In this document: piece after piece, positions 1 to 7,904 of the stretch
Numbering within the stretch: position 1 is the first letter of the stretch
Layout of the letters: the number at the start of each line of letters is the position of its first letter
Origin: Candidatus Melainabacteria bacterium
GTDB taxonomy: Bacteria > Cyanobacteriota > Vampirovibrionia > Obscuribacterales > Obscuribacteraceae
Length of the DNA stretch: 64,000 nucleotides
Direction: 5' to 3'
Assembly: GCA_003242885.1 (NCBI GenBank)
Contig: QKMZ01000002.1
Span: forward strand, 397,147-461,146
Program-made: the position numbers and the translations under genes
Notes under the pieces: model-generated
Told to the model about the DNA's origin: nothing
Seen by the model: the letters and a program-made list of their open reading frames with translations, nothing else
The model's database searches: none

Positions 1-284
1 TTGCTGCAAAAGTTGTGCGACGCAAAGGCGTAAAGCTGAAGTTGTTGCCAAAGGAATTCGCTGTTCTTGAGTTTCTTGTGCGGCGCGCGGACAGTTTTTT
101 TGATACTGAGGCTTTGCTTACGCACGTATGGAGCTCTGAGTCGGATGCATCGGAAGCTGCGGTTTGGCAGACTATCAAAAGATTGCGCAGCAAGCTTGAT
201 GTAGAGGGCGAGGAGTCAATAATTGTGAATGTCAAAGGCATGGGCTACAAAGTTGAAAAGGAACGGCTGAAAGCTCGTGACTGA
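1..284 (+). CDS. Response regulator, OmpR/PhoB winged-helix DNA-binding domain (5' truncated by window edge)
   Basis: Only the C-terminal effector domain is inside the window. The frame stays open to the left edge (bases 3-14 encode AAKV), so the receiver domain lies outside. The visible part has the OmpR/PhoB winged-helix pattern: LLPKEFAVLEFLV, the ALLTHVW loop region, a recognition helix with IKRLRSKL, and the terminal GMGYKV hairpin. The domain binds promoter DNA after phosphorylation of the missing receiver. The histidine kinase at 321 starts 36 bases downstream on the same strand and is the likely partner. The domain resembles the regulator at 37927-38607 (ALLTHVW versus ALLTRVW, GMGYKV versus RVGYRM), which suggests a duplicated two-component system. 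The family call is secure; the target is unknown. Confidence 0.88.
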   Translation, partial: AAKVVRRKGVKLKLLPKEFAVLEFLVRRADSFFDTEALLTHVWSSESDASEAAVWQTIKRLRSKLDVEGEESIIVNVKGMGYKVEKERLKARD

Positions 285-320
285 TTCTTAGATTTTTGGG
301 GAGCCGCAAGACGAAATCGT

Positions 321-2081
321 ATGAAACTTTGGCAACGCTTGGCTCTTCTTGCTGTAATACCGCTGCTATTGCAATGCTATTTGTTGACGCAGGTGAAGGC
401 TGCTCAAGAAGAACTCGACCGTGCTTACGTGGAAGAGCGCCGGCAAAAAGACGTAATTATTCTCATCAGCAAAGCAATCAAATCAGCCATGGATTCGCTT
501 TCGGACATTGTGAGCTACAAGTCCAAACATGTGCAACTCAAAAAGGAACGCTCTCTGCATCATCTAGGCAGAGTGAGAAAGATACGCGAAGAGCTCAAAG
601 CTATGGCCGGCTCGGAAGAATATATACAGAAAGTACAGGACGTGTTGTCCGAAATCGACGAAACAGTACAGGCAACCATTGATGAGGACGAGAACGAGGT
701 AAATCTGAGGGATCTGAGCAAAACGCTGAGGTTTACCAAGCTGGGGCGCAAGGCGATTGCCATTATGGATTATGCTCAGTTTCAGCAGGAGATGAAGTAC
801 AAGCAGATGCTTGTCGTCGTGCAAGCAAAGCGCAAGCACTTTGATGAGATGGCGTTGCAATCAGCTTTTCTGTGTGCCGCTGTTTCCTTTGGATTTGCAG
901 CCTATGTCATTTATTTGACCTCGCAGCAGTTGAAGGTACTAAAGAAAAACTCTGAAAATCTTGCACGCGGGGAGAAATTACTGCCTCCAATGCGCGGTTC
1001 GGATGAGCTTGCAGACGTGGATAGAACTTTTCACTTGATGGCAAAATCGATCAAGCAGTTAAGCGAGCGTGAGAGAGCCATTTTAAAAAATTCAGGAGAA
1101 TGGATTTTTGCAATTGACTCCAAGTTGCGTTTTTCTTTTGTCAGCGACGCGGTTGAAAAACTCTTGGGTGCAAAGCCCGAGGAGTTACTGGGGCAGCATG
1201 TGACCAATGTTTTGGCAGAAGCGACGGAAACCATTGAGAAGGCTCGAACGAGCGCCACTGATCAAGTGTTTGAAACAAACTTGAAGTCTAATAATGAAGT
1301 GCCTGTTGAGATTCAAATATCTGCGCACTGGTCTGACGAGGAGCAAACCTACTTTTGTATCGCACACGATATAGGCGCGCGCAAAGATTTAGAGCGGATG
1401 AAGCAAAGCTTTATGGCGATGGTGAGCCATGATCTACGCACTCCTGTTTCTGCCAACTTGCTTACTTTGGACTTATTGAAGAGTGATCCGGCAATAGGAA
1501 ATTTGACCGACCGTGGCAGGACTCTGGTTGAGCGGTCCATTGCCAGCAATAACAGACTTATGTTTTTGATTAATGACTTGCTCGAGCTTGAGCGCTTAGA
1601 TAGCGGTCAGCTGACATTGGATATGGAATTAGTCACTTTCAATGATTTGATTGACGAAACACTTCCAGGCGTTGAGATGCTCGCCAAGGCGAAAGACATT
1701 ACCATTGAGCGAGACGATAGCGATCGGTTTATCTACTGTGAGAGCGCGCGTATCGTGCAGGTTCTGGTTAATTTGATTGGGAATGCTGTGAAGTTTTCTC
1801 CAAGCGGCAAAAGGGTGTTTCTCAAATATGCCGAAGGCGGTGGATACTGCAAGATTTCCGTATCTGATGAAGGTCCTGGAATCAATAAGGACTCACTTTC
1901 ATCCATATTCGACAAGTTCACACAGGTGAAAGAAGCATCGGGCGCCCACAAGCAAGGCTTTGGGCTGGGTCTGGAGATTTGCAAAAAACTAGTCGAATTG
2001 CACGGTGGCAGTATCGCCGTCAGCAGCGAGTTGGGCGTCGGAACTACGTTTGAAATCTCCCTGCCTCTAAAAGAAGTTTAG
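321..2081 (+). CDS. Membrane sensor histidine kinase (HAMP-PAS-HisKA-HATPase)
   Basis: The protein has 586 residues. Membrane segment 1 lies at about 5-22, an extracytoplasmic helical region at 25-178, membrane segment 2 at 181-200 and a HAMP-like linker at 200-250. A PAS domain follows at about 252-355. The HisKA domain has the phospho-acceptor in MVSHDLRTP (His about 370). The ATPase domain has an N box (LIGNAVKFSP), a G1 box (DEGPGI) and a G2 box (GFGLGL). It should autophosphorylate and pass phosphate to the regulator encoded just upstream. The start at 321 is taken because of the basic-hydrophobic N terminus; a convincing ribosome site is not seen. Layout and the HisKA/HATPase segments closely parallel the kinase at 38676-40490, so the two are probably paralogues. 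The ligand is unknown. Confidence 0.93.
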   Translation: MKLWQRLALLAVIPLLLQCYLLTQVKAAQEELDRAYVEERRQKDVIILISKAIKSAMDSLSDIVSYKSKHVQLKKERSLHHLGRVRKIREELKAMAGSEEYIQKVQDVLSEIDETVQATIDEDENEVNLRDLSKTLRFTKLGRKAIAIMDYAQFQQEMKYKQMLVVVQAKRKHFDEMALQSAFLCAAVSFGFAAYVIYLTSQQLKVLKKNSENLARGEKLLPPMRGSDELADVDRTFHLMAKSIKQLSERERAILKNSGEWIFAIDSKLRFSFVSDAVEKLLGAKPEELLGQHVTNVLAEATETIEKARTSATDQVFETNLKSNNEVPVEIQISAHWSDEEQTYFCIAHDIGARKDLERMKQSFMAMVSHDLRTPVSANLLTLDLLKSDPAIGNLTDRGRTLVERSIASNNRLMFLINDLLELERLDSGQLTLDMELVTFNDLIDETLPGVEMLAKAKDITIERDDSDRFIYCESARIVQVLVNLIGNAVKFSPSGKRVFLKYAEGGGYCKISVSDEGPGINKDSLSSIFDKFTQVKEASGAHKQGFGLGLEICKKLVELHGGSIAVSSELGVGTTFEISLPLKEV

Positions 2082-2376
2082 AAGGGCAGCGGTAGAGGAA
2101 TTTTTCGCCCTGACGATTTTGTCAGTCAAATGTCAGTGACCGGGTCTATGTTGTGAGCGTGAAGAGCAACAAGTTGCTACCACAGCCCTCTCTACCACCC
2201 CCCTTGATCAATTTCAAAATAACCATGATTTTGCGCTAGCCAGCAACTGCGGCGCCTGTTGGGCGAAAGGGAAGATGACCGCTGGGAGTTTCTCGGCAGG
2301 CGTCTCGGTTGACTGTGCAAAAATCCCCTATTACCAGTACCTGTCAGGTTTTCTGGCGGCGACAAAGGAGTTTTCC

Positions 2377-3222
2377 ATGGCAGTAAGAAACATCGACAAA
2401 GCCGAAGCCACGTCCCACAAATTCGTCGATCGCGTGGAAGATGGGCTAGGTAATGAAACCCTATGGCAAGAGTGCAGCGATGCTCTCGGACAGGCAATCA
2501 ATCCGGCGGAGCGTCAGCGTATGGTTCGAGACCTCGAAAACAACGGCGTCTTGCCGCGCATGCTGCTTGTTTGCGGCGCTGCAATAGATATTGATGGTGA
2601 CGGCGTGACAAGAGAGGAAATTGATACTGCCATAAACGACACTACGGGCGACTACAAGAATCAGACAAAATTGTCCGCAGAATATGCCAAAGAGCACTTC
2701 GATGACATCGATACTGACGATGACGACCATTTGACTCGCGATGAAATTGATGCCTGGCGTGATGCGCATCAAGGCGATGTTCATCCCTCAGAAAGTTCGC
2801 CCTATCAGCAAGACCCGGAGCGCCCTACAGACAGTGTTCCGGAGAATCAGAAGCAATATGAAAAACGCCTGATGGATCCAGGAGCCTCAGCGCAAGAGAA
2901 ATTGGAAGCTGTTGAAAAACTGCATGAATTGGGCGTAAAGAGCGTCACTTTGACTGACAGCAACGGCAACACGAAGACCTTTCAGATTAAAGTCGAACCG
3001 GTCAGCCCCGGAAGCACCAGGCAATATGTGCATCTTTACGATACAAGCTCCGGACGAATTGTCCTTCGCGGCATCGGTGCCGACGGCAATTACTCTCAGG
3101 AAGTCGGACGTGGTGGACGTCCTGTAGGATACGGCGGAGAAATCTTCTCAGGCACAAACTCCGGTTCTAACGTTGTTAACTTTGACAGACTTGATCTAGA
3201 TCCACGAGCATCCGCAGTCTAG
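2377..3222 (+). CDS. EF-hand protein with C-terminal domain shared with the 33111 protein
   Basis: The ATG at 2377 is chosen because AAGGAG lies six bases upstream; the frame is also open further 5'. The product has 281 residues and no signal peptide. It contains two calcium-loop motifs: DIDGDGVTREEI, which is one residue short of a canonical loop, and DTDDDDHLTRDE, which fits the 12-residue pattern. The N-terminal 120 residues are paralogous to the next gene (GVLPRMLL versus GVLPVLLF, then a Ca loop, then AEYA). The last 90 residues (LGVKSVTLTD, GRPVGYGGEIFSG) resemble a segment of the protein at 33111 (SGVDRFKFKD, GKPVSYYGDNWS). Function is unknown; calcium binding is inferred from the loops. 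It lies downstream of the kinase with a 295-base gap holding no other gene. Confidence 0.8.
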   Translation: MAVRNIDKAEATSHKFVDRVEDGLGNETLWQECSDALGQAINPAERQRMVRDLENNGVLPRMLLVCGAAIDIDGDGVTREEIDTAINDTTGDYKNQTKLSAEYAKEHFDDIDTDDDDHLTRDEIDAWRDAHQGDVHPSESSPYQQDPERPTDSVPENQKQYEKRLMDPGASAQEKLEAVEKLHELGVKSVTLTDSNGNTKTFQIKVEPVSPGSTRQYVHLYDTSSGRIVLRGIGADGNYSQEVGRGGRPVGYGGEIFSGTNSGSNVVNFDRLDLDPRASAV

Positions 3223-3284
3223 AGCAACACTTTAAGTCGTTGATAGTTGACACTAAGAGGTCGCAGAAACCTCGAGGAGAATTT

Positions 3285-3839
3285 ATGACAGCCACTGTAA
3301 GAGGCTTCGGCGCTCAGGTTTATGAGTACGTCAAAAGCGATATGACAAGCGACTATGTGGGCGAAGAAGAGTACAGCAGCCCGGCTCTGGAACACAACGC
3401 AGAAGTGGCGGCCGCACGTTTGGGATTGGACTCAGACCCGCAATTGAGAGCCGATGCCATGCGAATGATGGAAAAAACTGGTGTACTTCCCGTGCTGCTA
3501 TTCAAGAAGAAGGATGCATTGGACCTTGATGACGATGGAGAAATCACCAAGGACGAATTGGAGCAGGTCTTAGCTAATGACGGAACAAAAATCCTTGACA
3601 GAATTGCAGCGGAATATGCACTCACGCGTTTCGATCAAATAAGAGACGGCTGGGATCCTTTCGATTGGTTTGAAAACCTGGAAGAGTGTGAGATTCAGAG
3701 TAATGCCCAAGACGGGCGAGACGATGCGGAGATGGACCCTGAGGCTGTTTTCTATGGTCCTGTAACAGAAGCACCGCCGGTCGGCGAGAAAACCGCAGGC
3801 GATTCTGAAAAAGGTTGTTCTACACAACCAATTAGTTAG
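3285..3839 (+). CDS. Single EF-hand protein, paralogue of the preceding gene
   Basis: The start at 3285 follows a CGAGGAGA ribosome site eight bases upstream. The 184-residue product has a canonical calcium loop, DLDDDGEITKDE, at about residue 86. Around it is the arrangement seen in the upstream neighbour: GVLP, a short hydrophobic stretch, the loop, then a helix AAEYALTRFDQI. The position equivalent to the neighbour's second loop is degenerate (RDGWDPFDWFEN). No signal peptide or membrane segment is visible. The tail is acidic and then ends in CSTQPIS. The two genes are 62 bases apart, so they are probably co-transcribed and arose by tandem duplication. The LysM protein at 41104 carries a more divergent copy of the same module. 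The function is not known. Confidence 0.8.
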   Translation: MTATVRGFGAQVYEYVKSDMTSDYVGEEEYSSPALEHNAEVAAARLGLDSDPQLRADAMRMMEKTGVLPVLLFKKKDALDLDDDGEITKDELEQVLANDGTKILDRIAAEYALTRFDQIRDGWDPFDWFENLEECEIQSNAQDGRDDAEMDPEAVFYGPVTEAPPVGEKTAGDSEKGCSTQPIS

Positions 3840-3910
3840 TCGTATCAGGGGGAAGCTTCCACGGCAGCGAGTTTGCCCTTCGCTGCCGCCAGCTTTTGAT
3901 GTTTTGAACC

Positions 3911-5074
3911 GTGGACATGTGTTTGGCGTATGCCAGTTTTAATATGTCTATGAAGGTTTCGGGCAAGTTTAGATCTATAATTCGCGACATGCAATTTAGG
4001 TCTTCACTTAAGAATCGGACTCCAAGAAAGCGTCGCTGCAATTCGATGTTTCAGACGTATTTGTTGACTGCTGGACTCGTTTTTCTTGCCCCACCAAGCG
4101 CAATTTCGTCGGAGCTTTTGAATAAGGGAATCGCCGCTTACACTGCTGGCGATTATGTTCAGGCTGTAAAACTGTTGCAAGAAGCGAAGCGGCGCGATTT
4201 TGAGAATGCCAATTTGCACTATTACATGGCCAGCGCATTCGTCAGACTTAAGAGGAATCAGGAAGCCATCCAAGAATATAAGTTGGCTTTAGATTTGAAT
4301 CCCGACGGCAAGCTCGCAGAGTACTGTCGCGGCGCTTTGAATATCCTTGTCCCGACGCCGGTGAAGCCAATTGATTCGAAGGAGAAAATCGCTGCGCCGC
4401 CAAAAATTGAGAAGGGACGGCAGCCCGGCTTGCAACAGCCTAATTCGCAGCAACCGATAATCTATGCTTATTTAGATGGCAGCCCGGCCAGTGATCGGGC
4501 GATTCCGATACTCTCCGACTTGCACACCAAATATGGTGACAAGATCAACTTCATTAGGAGCTATAAAGGCGGCACAAGCACGGCTCTTATGTCGAAGTAT
4601 TCCGTCACCGATTTTCCCGCAGTCTTCCTTTTCGATGGTCAAGGTAAGATGATTAGGAAATTCGATAAAATGTTTTCCGAGGAATTGCTCCGTAAGGATG
4701 TAGCTCTATTAGCGCCGACAACCGATATGACACGCCTGACTGATACAGCCGACAAGCGACTGGCTATGTCCAGAAAGGCGATTGTTGACGAGTACAACGC
4801 GCGCGTGGCAGATGGTCGTCGCTTGGTTGATGATGCAATGAAGCAAGCGCGCAGAGAAGCTGAGAATGAGCTCTTACTGCGCAGCGGACGCGTGGCCGCA
4901 GCAGAGCGTAGCGAAGCCATCGAAGCGCGTGCTCTGGATAAAACCAACCAGTTACGCCAGGAATTCGATCGAAAGAAGCGAGAGTGGTACAGCGATGTTA
5001 GAAAACGGCTAGAGGGGCTAGGAATCAAAGATTCGACGTCAATTATTGCTCCTCCTGTAGATGGAGCCGATTGA
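3911..5074 (+). CDS. Exported TPR protein with thioredoxin-like domain lacking CxxC
   Basis: The exact start is uncertain: GTG 3911, ATG 3989 and others are possible and none has a clear ribosome site. A hydrophobic segment (YLLTAGLVFLAPPSAISS) then looks like a signal peptide. TPR-like helices follow (GIAAYTAGDYVQAVKLL, LHYYMASAFVRL, QEAIQEYKLALDLNP). A thioredoxin-like fold comes next (IIYAYLDGSPASDRAIP, then TDFPAVFLFDGQGKMIRKF with the cis-Pro-like FPAVF), but the redox cysteines are absent. The C-terminal third is charged and probably coiled coil. The gene overlaps the next, paralogous gene by four bases (TTGA), indicating translational coupling. It may be a periplasmic scaffold or chaperone; no catalytic role is supported. 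Confidence 0.75.
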   Translation: MDMCLAYASFNMSMKVSGKFRSIIRDMQFRSSLKNRTPRKRRCNSMFQTYLLTAGLVFLAPPSAISSELLNKGIAAYTAGDYVQAVKLLQEAKRRDFENANLHYYMASAFVRLKRNQEAIQEYKLALDLNPDGKLAEYCRGALNILVPTPVKPIDSKEKIAAPPKIEKGRQPGLQQPNSQQPIIYAYLDGSPASDRAIPILSDLHTKYGDKINFIRSYKGGTSTALMSKYSVTDFPAVFLFDGQGKMIRKFDKMFSEELLRKDVALLAPTTDMTRLTDTADKRLAMSRKAIVDEYNARVADGRRLVDDAMKQARREAENELLLRSGRVAAAERSEAIEARALDKTNQLRQEFDRKKREWYSDVRKRLEGLGIKDSTSIIAPPVDGAD

Positions 5075-6165
5075 TTAATAGTATGGGCGCTAGATTGTCA
5101 AATATGAAATCAATAACACGGCTCGAGTCAGCTTTTGCCCTGTTGTTTATGATGCATGCGCTTCCTTGCTTGGCTGCAGAAGACTTTCTTCGGCAGGGTA
5201 TTGCCGCCTATCAACAAGGAAAGTACAAGGAAGCTATCGGTTGTTTTGGTGCAGCCAAAGGTACGGAATCTGAAAATCCCTTGCTGCATTACTACATGGG
5301 CAATACACTTGTCCAATTGAAAGCCCCGGCTGATGCGCTAAGAGAATACAAGCTGGCAAGAGACTTGAGTCCCGGATCGAAGGTCGCCACGTTTTGCGAT
5401 GCAGCAATTGCATCACTAGAACAAGCAAAAGCCGCCACTCAGCCTAAGGTTTTTCAAACGAAAATCGCCGGCGAGAAGTGGAGAATTCCTCTCGTAATCA
5501 GCTATGTGTGCAGTTGTCCAATGTGTGCAGACATACCTTTTCTGCTTCAACAGTTGTACGGGCAGACAAGGAAGAATGTCATTTTTCTGAGCGTTGCAAA
5601 AGGCGCAACCGACGAGAAATCTCTGAGCTTGATCAAGAAGTATGATTTATCGCTCCATCCGACAATCATCTTTGTCAACGAAAATGGAGTAATCGTCAAG
5701 CGCTTCAATGAATTTATAAATACGACGCAGTTGCGCCAGGATGTACTGCAACTCAGTCAATCTGCTCAACCTCCCACACCGACGACAGCTGATGAAAAAG
5801 CACTAGCAACGTACCGAAATTCTCAAATGGAGGAGTTGTATGCGCAGGTTGGGCAGGAGGAAAGAAAAATTCGGGAAGAGTCAATGCGCATAGATGTGGA
5901 CACAAATGCCAAGTTAGGGGCTCTAATAACTCCAGTTAGGAGGTCGCCCGACTACATCGTTGCAAAAGAGGACTACGAAGCGCAGAAGGCAAGAATTCTC
6001 GCGGACGCAGAGCAGCGTAAAAATGCGCTTCTTATGGCATCCGCGAAGCGAAAAATGGACAGCTACATTTCATTGGAAAGAAATCTAGATAAAGAGGAAT
6101 TGCGCCTCAAACATCTCTCCGAGCAAAGCAAAAGAAGTGGCGCCGCCGCTCCAAGAAGCAAGTAG
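5071..6165 (+). CDS. Exported TPR protein with thioredoxin-like domain (CSCPMC), paralogue of 3911
   Basis: TTG at 5071 has GGAG five bases upstream and overlaps the previous stop codon, so it is the preferred start; ATG 5104 is an alternative. A signal peptide ends near HALPCLAAED. TPR helices match the upstream gene closely (LRQGIAAYQQGKYKEAI, LHYYMGNTLVQL, ALREYKLARDLSP). The thioredoxin-like part begins IPLVISYVCSCPMC, where CPMC occupies the CxxC position, and continues with SLHPTIIFVNENGVIVKRF, which contains a His-Pro at the cis-Pro position. The C-terminal region is a charged probable coiled coil. Unlike its upstream paralogue it could be redox active. The 364-residue product and its neighbour probably act together in the cell envelope; the substrate is unknown. 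Confidence 0.78.
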   Translation: MINSMGARLSNMKSITRLESAFALLFMMHALPCLAAEDFLRQGIAAYQQGKYKEAIGCFGAAKGTESENPLLHYYMGNTLVQLKAPADALREYKLARDLSPGSKVATFCDAAIASLEQAKAATQPKVFQTKIAGEKWRIPLVISYVCSCPMCADIPFLLQQLYGQTRKNVIFLSVAKGATDEKSLSLIKKYDLSLHPTIIFVNENGVIVKRFNEFINTTQLRQDVLQLSQSAQPPTPTTADEKALATYRNSQMEELYAQVGQEERKIREESMRIDVDTNAKLGALITPVRRSPDYIVAKEDYEAQKARILADAEQRKNALLMASAKRKMDSYISLERNLDKEELRLKHLSEQSKRSGAAAPRSK

Positions 6166-6184
6166 CATTCTTTGATCAGCCTGG

Positions 6185-7732
6185 TTAGCGAGTTCTTGCA
6201 GCGGAAACTTCTGACAGTGAATCAACTTTGTAGTTGAAAGTGTATTTTATATCCAGGCTATCCGCTTCGAAATCCGCCGGCAGCCCCTTAAATGGAGCGC
6301 ATGCGCTGATGGCGTTCATCGCCGACTCGTCGCAATCGGCATTGCCAGACGAGCGAATCAGCCTAATCTGTTTGAGCTTTCCGTCCTTGGTTATGCGGAA
6401 AAGAATTTGAGCGACGCGCGGATCTCCATTGGGCGGCGACCATGCGCGCTTGATGCGCTTGTGAAGCTGTTTTAGATAATCTTGCAGAGTCGACGGTGCC
6501 CCTTTGCCGCCCGAACTGCGTCCCCCGGCCTGAAAGATTTCCAGGTTGGCGTCGCCTTCGTTGTCGACAACTTCGAACAATTCGACCGGCGAAGATTCTT
6601 CCATGAACATAGATTCGTTCGCGGCGCGCGATTCTTGCGACTTTACTCCGGGAGAGATGTTGCTTTGCCGAGTGAATGTTTGATCTGCCTGCACGCTTTT
6701 CCAGCCGGATGGAAGCTTAACGAGTGAGACTAAGCGTGCCTTCGTTTCTGCCTTTTGTTGCTGTGCTGCAATGTCGGCATCAGGTGAGATCATTGCCGAT
6801 TGAACTTGGACGCCTTTCAGTACCATCTCGGTCGGGGCTGCAGTAATCTTCTTGGGTGCGACGGATTGAAACGACCGCTTGCCGGCCTCTTCAGTTTTCT
6901 GGCTGGTTCTTTCCGCTGGTCGACTTTGAGGTTGCACTACCGGTGGTGTCATTGCCACTTTGTCTGTGCTGCCGCGGCGTTTTCTCTGGCTGTCCTTCTC
7001 TTCAGTACTGGCTGTCAGTTCGTTGTTGTCTTTGTAATCCGCAAATGAAGTGAGTTCAATATCGATGAATTGCTTTTGTGCGACAACCGGTGGCGTCACC
7101 TTGAAACCATGGGCGAATAGCCAGGCAAACATCAAAAGCGAAACGCTCAAGTAGGTTTTTGAAAAATACCTGGCAAATCGTCCCTCTTCTGGAGAGCCTA
7201 TGCGTGCAGCTGCAAAAGCGTGTTTATTCGACTGCCTTCTTGTTGTTGCTACAGCCCAGAAAGCAACGCATGCAAGCGTGATTGACCAGGGTAGAGAAAT
7301 CCCTGCAATACCGTTATAGAAAAAGACCGCTATCCAGGTGATTGAAGTGGCTGACGTGACAAGGTTGGCCGGAAGCGTCGAAGGAGCTTTTATTGCCTTT
7401 GCTTCTAGTTGTGAAACTTGTTGTGTTTCGGATTTTGCAGCGTGCTCACATTCACTTGCTGATTCTTGTACTTCTTTTCCTTCTGCCGTGTTCGATTTAG
7501 TTTCTGACTCTTTGTCTGATTCAGTCTTGGGCTCTGTTTTTGATTCAGGGGGGGACTCTGCATCTGGCGCGGCTTCAGCGTCGGGCTGAGAGTGAGCGTG
7601 AGCAGCGCCTTCTATTGTTTCAGAGCAAGCATCGCAATCCGGTTGCACAAAAACCTCGGCTGGCGTTTCCGGCTCATCACCGGCGACAGTCGAGTCTAGG
7701 CTTGCACTCGTAGAGTCCTGTTTTTCTGACAA
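6185..7732 (-). CDS. Membrane protein with TonB/TolA-type C-terminal domain
   Basis: The 515-residue product has a Glu/Ser-rich acidic N terminus (about 1-115). Hydrophobic segments follow at about 120-160 (probably two helices) and 190-215. Then comes a long Lys/Gln/Pro-rich linker and a C-terminal TonB-like domain (LQDYLKQLHKRIKRAWSPP, VAQILFRITKDGKLKQIRL, SSGNADCDESAMNAI). In known proteins this domain transmits energy from an ExbBD-type complex to the outer envelope or forms part of TolA-like bridges. No exbB/exbD or receptor gene is adjacent. The acidic stretch ahead of three hydrophobic segments is not the usual TonB layout, which has one N-terminal anchor. The start is TTG at 7732 with no strong ribosome site, so the N terminus is less certain. 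Confidence 0.72.
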   Translation of the reverse strand: MSEKQDSTSASLDSTVAGDEPETPAEVFVQPDCDACSETIEGAAHAHSQPDAEAAPDAESPPESKTEPKTESDKESETKSNTAEGKEVQESASECEHAAKSETQQVSQLEAKAIKAPSTLPANLVTSATSITWIAVFFYNGIAGISLPWSITLACVAFWAVATTRRQSNKHAFAAARIGSPEEGRFARYFSKTYLSVSLLMFAWLFAHGFKVTPPVVAQKQFIDIELTSFADYKDNNELTASTEEKDSQRKRRGSTDKVAMTPPVVQPQSRPAERTSQKTEEAGKRSFQSVAPKKITAAPTEMVLKGVQVQSAMISPDADIAAQQQKAETKARLVSLVKLPSGWKSVQADQTFTRQSNISPGVKSQESRAANESMFMEESSPVELFEVVDNEGDANLEIFQAGGRSSGGKGAPSTLQDYLKQLHKRIKRAWSPPNGDPRVAQILFRITKDGKLKQIRLIRSSGNADCDESAMNAISACAPFKGLPADFEADSLDIKYTFNYKVDSLSEVSAARTR

Positions 7733-7814
7733 GGTCGTAGTCTATTTTATCTACATTCCAAGCGCTATAAATCGTATCATGCGGCGGCTATGCGTCCATT
7801 TTTATGAGAAAGAA

Positions 7815-7843
7815 GAGAGCTTGCTGTCAAGAAGCAAGCTCTC
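7815..7843 (-). terminator. Hairpin terminator candidate after the AAA ATPase gene
   Basis: A perfect 11-bp inverted repeat (GAGAGCTTGCT and AGCAAGCTCTC) encloses a 7-base loop. Read on the minus strand it is followed by a pyrimidine-rich TTCTTTCT, and it lies about 60 bases beyond the stop of the 7905 gene. It is probably an intrinsic terminator. Confidence 0.6.
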
Positions 7844-7904
7844 AAACTTCAGTCCTGGGACCCTGTATTCATGGGCAGCCAGACCGCTGCCTTCTTGTTC
7901 TTGG

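Noticed and set aside
296..682. 128-codon plus-strand frame overlapping the first kinase
   Set aside because: It is a shadow frame of the kinase gene, without a ribosome site or recognisable domain.
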